A stretch of 64,000 nucleotides of DNA from NCBI GenBank assembly GCA_009869945.1, contig WIXG01000184.1, positions 62,001 to 126,000 of the forward strand, read 5' to 3'. How positions within the stretch are numbered: the first letter of the stretch is position 1; every line of letters starts with the position of its first letter. This DNA comes from Mesaphorura yosii (taxonomy: Eukaryota > Arthropoda > Collembola > Poduromorpha > Tullbergiidae). The position numbers and the translations under genes are program-made. Under the pieces are notes generated by a model, which worked only from the letters and a program-made list of their open reading frames with translations, was not told where the DNA came from and did no database searches. This document shows, piece by piece, positions 1 through 9,430 of this stretch.

Positions 1-2020
1 GTAAACTGACAAGGGTAGACATTCACCAATTTATCTGCTACCTGAACAGAATGGCATTGGTACAGGCTAATGGTTCTCGAATCTTCTTGCAATAAGAACG
101 GAATTTTTCTGTTAAATACTACGTAAATTCTTTTCTGCAGCTGCAGCAAAAAGAAAGAATGTGAAGGATGTTTCTTGACCGTCGTTGTACCGTTTCTTGC
201 GCTATGCATGACATACTATACGACAAAGCAATAACCAGCCAACCGGAATGCAACAGTGACGACGGCTGAAAGCACGCTTTTCACAGCCATGCAAATGCAA
301 AGAAAATGTCATTCAAGAAATCGAGACACCCAGATTCTTCTTACAATTTACAGTCTACAACCACTTTTTTACTGACTGACTGAGTTCCGATGAATTGCCC
401 ATTCAAACAACCGTACATTTTGTATTCAGGTGCAAGAAGTCTTCAATTCTTTATTATTCGAAATATTCGAAATGCAGTAAAGTATCCGTTGTTTACTTCT
501 TCGATGGACATGCCCAACAAATTACTGTTACGCGTCTCGACAGGAGAAGCGGTTTTCTCATTAAATTCTTAATGTCTTTTGGAAGGCCATCTTAAGATTC
601 CAGAACAGATTCGTTGTCTTTGAAGAAAAGAAGAGTTCTACGTGCTCATTTAGGAGGCAGTTCGTGGTAAGCTGCCAAATTCTCAGTTTATATTTTTGTG
701 ATCGATGATAGGTTTCTCATGTTAGAAAAGTTCAATCCGGTCTTCAGGTTTTTGCTTGTTTACTCTCATTTTATTTGAAGTTCGGTAAAGTCAGTAGGTA
801 ATGAAATGGCTTGCCTTTTATATCCAAAAAAACTCGCTACTTGCTAGAGTTCAGTTCTTGATACATGAAAACCTGAGCAGCTAATCCTGGACGTGTTTTC
901 GTACTTATACAATTTGAGTCATCTACGACCGCGACGAGATCTCCGTGCATGAGTTGGGTCTGATAAACGATAAGCAAATAATTCATTTCAAATGATATTG
1001 ATAATAATCCATGATCTGCTGTCTGCTGCACTCATGAAGCAGTTTGTTGCACTGGATAAATCATACCAACAAACGTCACGATTTAATCGGTCATTTCAGG
1101 CGTCTGAGCTCTCGGATGTCAGCTCAGACGGAGAGATAAATAAAAATCTTAAATTCTTTGCATTGAGATCTAGCTGGACGCAGTAGTGCAACCACGTTTC
1201 ATGTCTACCGGCACCGTTAGCAAGAGGTTGTGATCTTAATTCTAAATTTAAAGCATCTGTGCATAGCACTTAAAGACACGGACGAATGTGGAATCTAAGT
1301 CTTGTGTAACAGTAATGTCTTGACCATGCTCTTTCGTAGTGGAAAAGATTGCTCAACAACGGCGTTCAATGCTAAATATGTTACAGTGTTCAATACCATC
1401 ACATTTAGCTTTCTTTGGTAAAGAGATGTACGCCCATTGCCCACGCCATTATTTTATTGTTCGTGTGCGACTCAATTTAGCGAACCTGAATTACTATGCG
1501 TTTATGTGTTGGCTTGGAGCAGAAAGAGTGAAATATTCCACCTGCATTCATTTTCACAAAGGTATGTCATTGCTCGAGGCTGTGTTGAATGAATCTGAAT
1601 AAGTGCCCGAGAGGAAAGGAATTTTTCACACAAGCCCTTAATCCGACGATATGATTCCTTATGTATACTGAATTTTGTAATTTTAAAATCATAAATATTC
1701 ATGGTGCTAATACCAAGAGCGTTCGCCTCCAGGGAAAAGGCCAATGGCCTACCTCACTCATGTGCAACAGTCGTGATTTTTCTCACCAATGCGTACCACC
1801 TTCTGCGCTGTACCTCGCCAGTGCAAAGCGTTGCAATGATATTGTAAATATTGCAATTTCTTTGATGTGGACTTGAATTTCACCATTTGCGCTTGCATGT
1901 GAGCCTTGAGATCAGCACCATATTTCTCTCCTCTTATTGTGTGCATTTCTGCAAATAAAATCTATATAAAACCCTGTCGTGAAATTGCTAATTTGATACC
2001 CTGACTCATTTTTTCAACAG
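1..2020. other. upstream region of eIF4G2, no confident gene
   Basis: I see no gene I can support here apart from the possible exon at 596-666. Short ORFs on both strands overlap one another and have no family resemblance. The region probably holds the promoter and 5' UTR exon(s) of the downstream eIF4G2 gene. A likely acceptor, a pyrimidine-rich tract ending in AACAG at 2021, precedes a CA-rich stretch typical of a 5' UTR. A perfect 10-bp hairpin lies at 1101-1130. Confidence 0.4.
596..666 (+). other. possible alternative upstream exon of eIF4G2
   Basis: This stretch ends at a good donor (GTAAGC at 667). Positions 635-660 closely resemble the end of the first eIF4G2 coding exon (2170-2192), differing by a three-base insertion and two or three substitutions; both contain TTAGGAGGCAG. 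Read in the matching frame it gives R-A-H-L-G-G-S-S and stops at phase 2, the phase that exon 2 of eIF4G2 requires. The frame opens after a TAA at 593-595 and contains no ATG. It could be an alternative first exon, a 5' UTR exon, or a non-functional partial duplication of exon 1. Sequence alone cannot choose between these. Confidence 0.3.
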
Positions 2021-2142
2021 TCAAGTCCAACCGAAGCCACAAACACCTCACTAATCCCTGCTACCGTTCAATTAAAGCACGAGTCCTCCTCCACGTCGTC
2101 CTGCCAATATCTTTTTCTTGAATTGCAAGAGATAAATTAACA

Positions 2143-2145
2143 ACG
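2143..2145 (+). promoter_or_regulatory. eIF4G2: probable non-AUG (ACG) start codon of eIF4G2
   Basis: The first coding exon has a TGA at 2119-2121 and then an open frame with no ATG, GTG or CTG before the splice donor at 2193. The ACG at 2143 has an ideal context, with A at -3 (2140) and G at +4 (2146). The residues after it (E-G-P-V-V-Q-G-G-V-S-R) line up position for position with the residues after the GUG start of vertebrate eIF4G2 (E-S-A-I-A-E-G-G-A-S-R). Conserved non-AUG initiation is established for this gene family in animals. The alternative is an ATG in an unseen upstream exon joined at a cryptic acceptor after 2121. Confidence 0.7.
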
Positions 2146-5100
2146 GAAGGGCCGGTAGTCCAAGGAGGTGTTTCTCGTGCTTTAGGAGGCAGGTAAGTAA
2201 ACGGAAATCAGTAATAAGGAACGTGTTTTAGTACATTTTCCGTTGATGGTAATATGAGTTCGTGAAATTGCAGGGACGACGTACGTTCCCAAAACGCAAC
2301 CGAAAAATGGGTTCCGAAATCTGCCACTAAACGAGATGCACCTCCGCATAACGAGAGCAGCGATGACGTCAAATTTAGGACGGTACGTATGACACGGCTT
2401 GTGTGCTTACATTTATCATTATTCAGTGACTGAAGAAAATCACGAATTTGGCATTTCAGGTCCGCGGTATTCTTAACAAGCTCACGCCACAGACGTTCGA
2501 CAAGCTGAGCGATGAATTAGTTCGCATAGGATTGGATTCGCAAACTTTGCTGAAGGGTGTCATACTCTTGGTAAGAACTACGTCGGCAGAGAATATCTCC
2601 TCTCCCAAGATCATGAATGATTGCTGGATTCTTTTTAAATTAGATCTTCGAAAAAGCACTTCAAGAACCCAAGTACGTGTGTATGTACGCACAGCTATGT
2701 AAAAAATTGTCAAAGAAAGTTCCAAACTTCGACAAGCCAACTCCCGACAACACAACAACTTTCCGACGCCTATTGCTGAATAAGTGTCAAGATGAATTCG
2801 AGAACAGAGCCCGTGCATCTGCCGTATTCGATAAACGAACAGAAAAACTCACATTGGAGGAGGAGGAGGAAAAACTTCTCGCCAAGCGTAAAATGCTTGG
2901 AAATATCAGCGTAAGATTTGCCGTGACGATTTTTCGTATTTGTCACAGTTTAACCCAAATCATAGAACAAACTTTTGTTTTGTGTAGTTCATCGCTGAAC
3001 TTGGTAAATTGGAGATGCTCACACACAAAATCTTACATCAATGTTGCGAGGAGCTGGTCAAGAAGACGAAGGCTGAAGACTTGGAATGCCTTTGTCAAAT
3101 AATGACCTCATGCGGCCAGCTGCTGGACAACGAGCGAGGCAAGAAATTGATGGACCAATATTTTTCTCGCCTCCTCGAGTTATCGAAAAATGATAAGCTT
3201 CCGCCGAGAATTCGCTTTATGCTTCAAGATGTGTTGGAACTTCGGCAAAACCACTGGCACAGACGCCAGACAAAATCCGTCAAAGAAAGCCCGAAGCCAA
3301 TTGAGGACATAAGGAAGGAAGCAAGCGAGGAGCTTGGACTCGCTATGCCAGACTCAGAAAACATGGACTACCGTCCAGTCAATCTGGGTGAGTGGTACTC
3401 GATGAGCTTGCAATACGGCCATTTATCTCATATTAATTATATTTTCCCTTTTTAGCAAGATTGGGCCGACCTAAGGCGTTTGGCTCAAAGAAGAAAACCG
3501 GAATGGAGGACGTTTTCGGTCCGGTTCCATTTGCTATGACCACTCTTGGGACTGGACCTGGAGTAATCACTCATGGAGAGAAGCCGCACGGGTAAGTTTG
3601 GAGGAACGCCTGATAATTGATTGCTCTGTTTTGAATATTGAGAGATAGAAGTTAATTTCACTTTGATTGACTTAGAATTGAACCAAATGGCTTTCACCAA
3701 GGGCCTATGAACAACTATCGACAATCTGGCGGTATTCGAGCATACAATAATAACTCAAACATCATGAATGGAGGAGGTTATAACAATCAACAACCTCAAA
3801 TGAGACATGGAGGAAGACAGAATCAGTATGCAAACCAGCATGAACACTATGCATATGGAAATAATCAGGCTCGCAACAATTACAACAACCTGATGAACGG
3901 TAATATTAATAATCATTGTGAAGTGTATGCGAGTTTGAATGATTTACCCTGATTTATAATATCTTTGACAGGCTTTGATAAGGCTCCGGTTGCACCACGC
4001 TTTCAAAAGCAGATAATAAATCACCCGGGCATGCATGGGATGGCAGTTCCACCTCAGCACCATTCTGGGATGTCAAACGAGGAGCTATCGTTGAGGCCTC
4101 CGCCCAACTCAATGATTAAAATGTTTCCACAGCCGCATCCAAAAACTTTTATGTCGCAAGTTACTCCGGCCCCAGCAACAAAGGATGCTCTTGTTACTTC
4201 GAACAACCCGAATGCAGATAAAACGAAGGGTTCCTCACAGGGAGGACAGGTATAGTTTTGCTAACAATGTAACAATGGAATGTGTGGTAATTTTGTTCTA
4301 TAATTCTGAATGTTTTCCAGGGGCCAACAAAGGAAGACTTCGTGCGAAAGGTGGAACAGATTCTCGAAGAATATCTCAACTGCAAGAACGAAGAAGAGGC
4401 TCTGCAATCCTTGAAGGAGTTGAAATTTCCCGAGAAATACTTGAAGGATTTGGCTTCAACGATCTTGAACAAAGCAATGGACCGCAATGGTAGTTTAAAT
4501 TCGTAAATAGTAAGTAGAGTGCCGTTGCTAGTTGCTTACGGAAAATTGACTTTGTATGCAGATGCGGAACGAGAGCTCACTTACTCGCTGTTGATACGCA
4601 TTGAGAAGGAGAAAGTCGTATCTCACACCCAGCTTTTTGACTCTTATCGAAACATCTTGGAACTGATGGGGGACTTGGAGGCTGATATTCCCCGAATTAA
4701 ATCTTATCTTGCGACTTTCGCAGCGAAGTCGGTTTCGTCTGACATAGTCACTCTAGCCGAAATTGCAGAGCCAACAGAAAACGGTAACCATTTCCCGTTT
4801 TTACTGTTGGTGCTTCAGCAACTGGGCAAAACAATGGAGAAGAACAAGGTCGTGAAACTTTTCGAAGAGAGCAAGGTGAATTTTGAACTCAGTCGAAAGA
4901 CCTCAAGGATAATGTTGCTAAATTCAATTACTGATTACAGATTGACTTACTGAGCACACTTCCGAAGGTTGATCGCACTAAAACCAGAATGGCGGACATC
5001 TTGGAGGAACGAGAGCTTTCCTTTCTGTTTCCACTGCTTAAGATTCAAGCTGAAATGTCTCAACAATTGAATGTAAGTTAAGACACAGTTGTTTATGACC

Positions 5101-5963
5101 TGCCAAGGCAACATTCTCATTTGTTACATGATGAAACTCAAATGGTTTTGATCTCAATGAAATTTAACAACCTCTAAGAAGTTCTGACAGATGTTCTATA
5201 TCGCAAGTGAATTCATTCCTACAACTGTTGATTTAATTGTTCGAACCTGTTTTTCTTACAGACTAACTCCAATCCAGATGACTTCTTCACGTGGATAAAG
5301 GACAATGTAGATGCGGAACACTTTGTTGCGGCTGAGTTCATTAGTGCACTTATGACCGTGTTGTTTAGATTCATCACTCAGGTAGGCAAGATATAAGTCA
5401 ACTTAAATACCGTCCATTATTAGAACAAATTACAAAGTAAGCTTGATTGAACCATTCATTGCAGGAGGCATCGAAGGCAACTGATAAAAGTGACAAGGCA
5501 ATGAGAGACAAGGAGAAGGAAATGTTGCTGTCTTTCAAACATGGCATAGCCAAGTTCTTGCGGAACAAAATCGATTTGCAAGTAATTGGAATATATGCGT
5601 TTCAGTCCTGCTGGTATGCGATGGGAAGTCCAAAACGTAAGCCGAATTATACGTGGAAATTGTTGTAATTGCGGACACAATTTTTAATTCACTTTGTGGC
5701 AAAATTCAGTTGTACTCCTTCGGTGGTTTGTGAACATGTACGAACTGGAAATGATTGAGGAGGATGCTTTTTTGAAGTGGAAGGAGGATCTTCGCGACGA
5801 TTATCCTGGAAAAGGAAAGGCTCTATTCCAGGTACTTTTTCATGCATTGTTCTAAACTGCTTTCTTACAGATTTTAATTTACTTATTTATTCAGGTAAAT
5901 CAATGGCTGCTGTGGCTGGAACAGGCTGACGACGAAGAAGAGGACGGAGAAGAACAAGATTAA
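2143..5963 (+). CDS. eIF4G2: eukaryotic translation initiation factor 4 gamma 2 (DAP5/p97/NAT1)
   Basis: eIF4G-related scaffold for cap-independent and alternative initiation in the cytoplasm; it binds eIF4A and eIF3 but lacks the eIF4E-binding N-terminus. Exons: 2143-2192, 2274-2382, 2460-2570, 2644-2910, 2988-3387, 3456-3591, 3676-3899, 3972-4249, 4321-4489, 4562-4875, 4941-5072, 5262-5381, 5465-5636, 5710-5831, 5895-5963. Phases all agree and give about 890 aa (human 907). The MIF4G domain is at about residues 54-270 (VRGILNKLTP, ALEEPKY-like, LECLCQIM, MDQYFSRL). A linker follows with GTGPGVI, an Asn/Gly-rich patch and EELSLRP. The MA3 domain is about 528-690 and the W2/HEAT domain about 690-890 (LSFLFPLLK, GKGKALFQVNQWL), ending in an acidic tail. 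No ATG exists between the in-frame TGA (2119) and the conserved region, so an ACG start at 2143 is proposed. Intron 11 hosts a snoRNA. The 3' end signal is weak (AATATA, 6016). Confidence 0.96.
5110..5195 (+). ncRNA. intronic box C/D snoRNA guiding 18S rRNA 2'-O-methylation (SNORD61-like target)
   Basis: Intron 11 of eIF4G2 (5073-5261) is the longest of the gene. It contains a perfect C box ATGATGA at 5128-5134 and a D box CTGA at 5184-5187. The 13 bases just before the D box (5171-5183, CCTCTAAGAAGTT) are fully complementary to the conserved eukaryotic 18S segment AACUUCUUAGAGG. By the D+5 rule the modified base is the second U of AACUU, which corresponds to human 18S Um1442, the target of SNORD61. 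The D box lies about 74 nt from the 3' splice site, normal for an intron-encoded C/D snoRNA. A short external stem (AACAT 5110-5114 with ATGTT 5191-5195) may close it. Internal C'/D' boxes are not clear. From memory, human EIF4G2 also hosts a C/D snoRNA (SNORD97), a different one. Confidence 0.85.
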
Positions 5964-6021
5964 ATTTTAAGTCGTCAAATTTTTATCGATAGTACATTCG
6001 TACTACTGACCTTTCAATATA

Positions 6022-7095
6022 CATCATGAAAATTATGGAGTGGTCGTGTATTCGCTTTACAATATGGCCGGCCAATTTACAATTTTTATTTACTACGCAT
6101 TATTTATTTAATGGCCTCAGCTGAAGATTATTGTGGAAAGACCTCAGGACAATTTAACCCAATGCGTCGTAGGTCGTAGTGTAAGCTGCACATGAAAGAA
6201 CCCAATCACGGCAATATGCCTGAAACATTGAACATGAAAATTGTGTTTAAGTCCACATATGCAAGTACGAATTTCAGTAATAACTCGTCTTGATTTCAGT
6301 ACTTACGTTGAATAGATTAAGTTGCTTTGGTGTGGTGTTTCAGTGTAAAGAAAAGATTCCTATTTGTGCCTACGTTGAATATATTTCAGGTTGCAATCAC
6401 AACTAACTACCCAGTCAGTGTGTTTCCTGATTTCTCTGTTTAATAAGCATGTGCTAAAAGGTCCCAAGGCAAGACGTCATGCACGACCGACCGGCAATCA
6501 CATATAACTTTACAGTATTAGTGTTTATTCTTCGTTGGAGAACCACCTAGCCAACTGCATAAAGGACCCTTCAACACACATTCAATGTGGAAGTCTAGTT
6601 CGCTGTCATAAAATCGTTAGCGATAGGGCCAGCTAAAATTTGTCCGAAAGCATACTTTTCACATGCAAGTATCCACTGCTACATTTATTGAAGGGACAAT
6701 TTTAATTGCCTGATAAGCTTTCCAGATAACTAAAAAATAACTCCAACAGCCCCGAATTATTTCAAGGAAAATTTTACCTTCTGAGTATTCGTGAAACCTG
6801 ATAGGTTAAATAGCAATATTACTAAAGTGGAGTGGAGTACTATTAAGGACAGTTTAATTTATGAACTTTGTAGCCAATGAACGTGGTCGGTCCTGGGTAA
6901 TAATGAAAATGTAGGCTACAACAAATGCCTTAGTTGTTTCAGTTTCTGAAACTGTTCAAATGATGCGTAGCCAATTAAGTAAGCTACATGCAATATGCCC
7001 ACACAAATACAAAATGTGTTACATGTTAGCACTAGAACTACTAACCACGGCTGGAAAATGCTTGTACTGAACTCATGAATAAAATGCCGGTAATC
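6022..7095. other. intergenic, no gene seen
   Basis: AT-rich sequence downstream of eIF4G2. No ORF with family resemblance, no RNA gene and no repeat was recognised. A TTTATT at about 6097-6102 could be a minus-strand poly(A) signal, but no minus-strand gene was found to go with it. Confidence 0.4.
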
Positions 7096-7558
7096 ATGGA
7101 TCTTAAATTACTGCTTTGCATCTCGGCCCTCACTGTGGTCTGTGAGTTTTCAATGATTTGATTATTAGTTAACATCAGATTGCAGAAATCATAGATCTCT
7201 GCATAAATCGTGATGGGTTACAGTTCGCTTTGTGGCAACAAATATGAGAGCGTTTTCTCACTTATTTTGCATGCCTTCACCCGTTCCGACCAAAAGTTCA
7301 TAAATGAAATGAATAGAATGCGTGATTTCATGTTCTACAGAATGATCGCATCAAATCCGCTTCATGAAATATGCTCGACAGTAAACATGTCAGCATCTAA
7401 ACTGGAGAGGTAGGAAATTTCCTCCATTATTTGAAGGAATGCATGCCACGGACAAGACGGTAAGTGAGCCCATTATATTTTTCAGCTCAAACAGTATCGA
7501 CAGAGCGCGTTTCGTAGCAGCGTGTAGGATGCGTCAATGTGATTTCAATGGCCAGTAA
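7096..7558 (+). CDS. possible small secreted protein, three exons, unidentified
   Basis: I do not recognise this protein. ATG at 7096 opens a signal-peptide-like stretch (MDLKLLLCISALTVV). A possible second exon (7224-7409) gives a charged, Met/Phe-rich stretch beginning LCGNKYESVF. A third exon (7486-7558) follows a good pyrimidine-rich acceptor and ends R-Q-C-D-F-N-G-Q-stop. The phases fit and give about 102 aa with a few cysteines after the signal peptide. The exon 2-3 splice (GTAGGA donor at 7410, TTTTTCAG acceptor) is believable. The exon 1-2 splice uses a poor donor (GTTTTC at 7146), while the nearby strong GTGAGT donor (7142) gives a stop. This is the main doubt. It could be a small lineage-specific gene or chance. 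Confidence 0.3.
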
Positions 7559-7586
7559 TTGTAATTTTCCAGAAAAGACCACCTAA

Positions 7587-8484
7587 TTGAATAGACAATT
7601 TTGGAAAGGTGCTGCGTCAACAGAAAAGAGGTTATTACGTCTTGTTTACCACCTGCCAGTTTGCCCTAAAAAGAAAGCACTTCTTTCACCATTGGACACT
7701 TTTGTCTCAAGCACAATATTAAGCTCTCGTCGGATGAAAGCATGTGCGGGGCTCTTTGCAACTCCTTTGTGCAAATGGAATCTCCTTCAGCAAGCACTTT
7801 GCGTCTCATCTTTTAGAAAAGTACACATCTCCAGTTATGCTCCTAAACTTTTGACCTTTCGGGAGCGCCAATTAGCCAATCGCAAAGCATCAAATCCTAG
7901 CCTCTCCAAGAAGGTTGACTCCTATGTCATACTGTCGAGCAAAGTTTCTCCAGGAGCTCATACAGTCCAACCGTCCAATTGAGCGTTGGGCAGTTCAGAA
8001 CGTATCCAGGTTACACTCGGCTCCAATTTGATTGGACAACGAAGAAAGGACATGAGAGTGGAGACATTTGCAGGCATGTCCAACTCAGTCGTTCATGCTT
8101 GGTGAGTTTGATGTCGCCCTGGCGAATCTGGAGCGCCTGCTGGATTTTGAATCAGTCACCCGTTCTTATCAACCAGCACCTGGCTTTCCCACGGATGATC
8201 TTTTCCGTACTTATGTATTCGTGCTGAAGGGTGCACGAGCAACCGTGAAGTGAAAGAAAGGTTTTACACACAGGTTGCTTTGGAATGAATGACGCATGAG
8301 TCATCTTCGTTCAGCTGTGAAGATCTTCAATGTTAAGCTCCAAACAGTATTCTGGCACGGGTATGCGAGTGGGAAAGATGTGCTGCTCCAGTGCGAGACG
8401 AAATTTTCTCCTCAGTCATCTGAAATAGTAAAACTGCGAAAAGTTGGAATGATCACATCTACGACGAGCGAGAAAGCTGTTTAG
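7587..8484 (+). pseudogene. possible decayed coding sequence, unidentified
   Basis: Coding-like stretches switch between frames. One reads over 131 codons at 7587-7982 and another over 62 codons at 8068-8253 (containing GEFDVALANLERLLDFESV and DDLFRTYVFVLKGAR). A third of 62 codons sits at 8296-8484. None matches a family I know, and no splice pattern joins them cleanly. An AATAAA at 8613-8618 could end a transcript crossing this region. The frame changes and scattered stops favour an old gene or transposon fragment, but untested introns could also explain them. Confidence 0.25.
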
Positions 8485-9191
8485 ATAACGTGAAACGACT
8501 GCAGTTTAAATTCTCAAATGTAAAGTGTTTTAAGAAGAGCGGTTTATTCCTTAGTTTTAAGTTTCGAGAGGTGCAAAATCTATTTGATCAGCAGTTACAC
8601 CGATCGTTACATAATAAACACTGAAACATTCTACTCTAATTGAAGACAGAGAGTTTTGTGTGTGCATTGCATTAGCTTAGCAATTCTAGAAGCTGTGGTT
8701 TTGCAAGCACATCACGTGCTGAGTGACGGGCAGCAGTGATTGATTTAATTGACATAAAACTTCAAATTTGAAAGCCAAGCTTCACCAAGATAGAAACAGT
8801 TGATTGTCAATTGTCAACTCTGCACAAGCTAAACTGAACTTCAAGTAGCTGTTTTATTTTTGTGCCGTCGTCAATCGTCGACGGTACACCGGTTGTGCCA
8901 GTAATCGTTAAGGATAAGTGATTGTCGACAGCAGTAGGATTTGATCTACAACTCAACAATTTCTGATGAACCTCCCAGAAGAGTTAGGATAATCTTTATC
9001 GAGCAGCTGTGTTTATTTCAACATTCTTGCTTTATAATTTCGATCTCTTAGGTAAGCGAATTAAACTCAATTATTTTCATACAGCTTGAATTGCAGCAAT
9101 ATTAGCTTGCCCAACATAAGCACTAATTTCTGACTTTGTGCCATTCAACAGATATCGTACAAGATAAAGACAGAATCATTCTCTTCATTGA

Positions 9192-9430
9192 TCTCACGCG
9201 TTGCAACACACATCAGGAACACCGTCGACTTCATCAAGTGAAAATTACTCAGGGAAAGTAACTGATACCTGCAAGCAATCAGGAAACACAGACGAAAGTA
9301 TCAAAGTATTGCTGCTGAAAGAAAGGGAAAAGCTCACACACTCGTCTCGATCTCATCGCGGAAACTTCGGACTCGAATTTGATTTTCTACAACATGCTCT
9401 AAGAATTTACAAATGCTTGAATCAATAAAT
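9192..9430 (+). other. possible terminal exon, unidentified
   Basis: An open frame of about 78 codons without an ATG, rich in Ser, Thr, Glu and Lys (for example SGTPSTSSSENYSGK). Its TAA stop lies within an AATAAA motif at 9423-9428. A last exon would fit, but no upstream exon could be attached with confidence. Chance is a real alternative. Confidence 0.2.
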
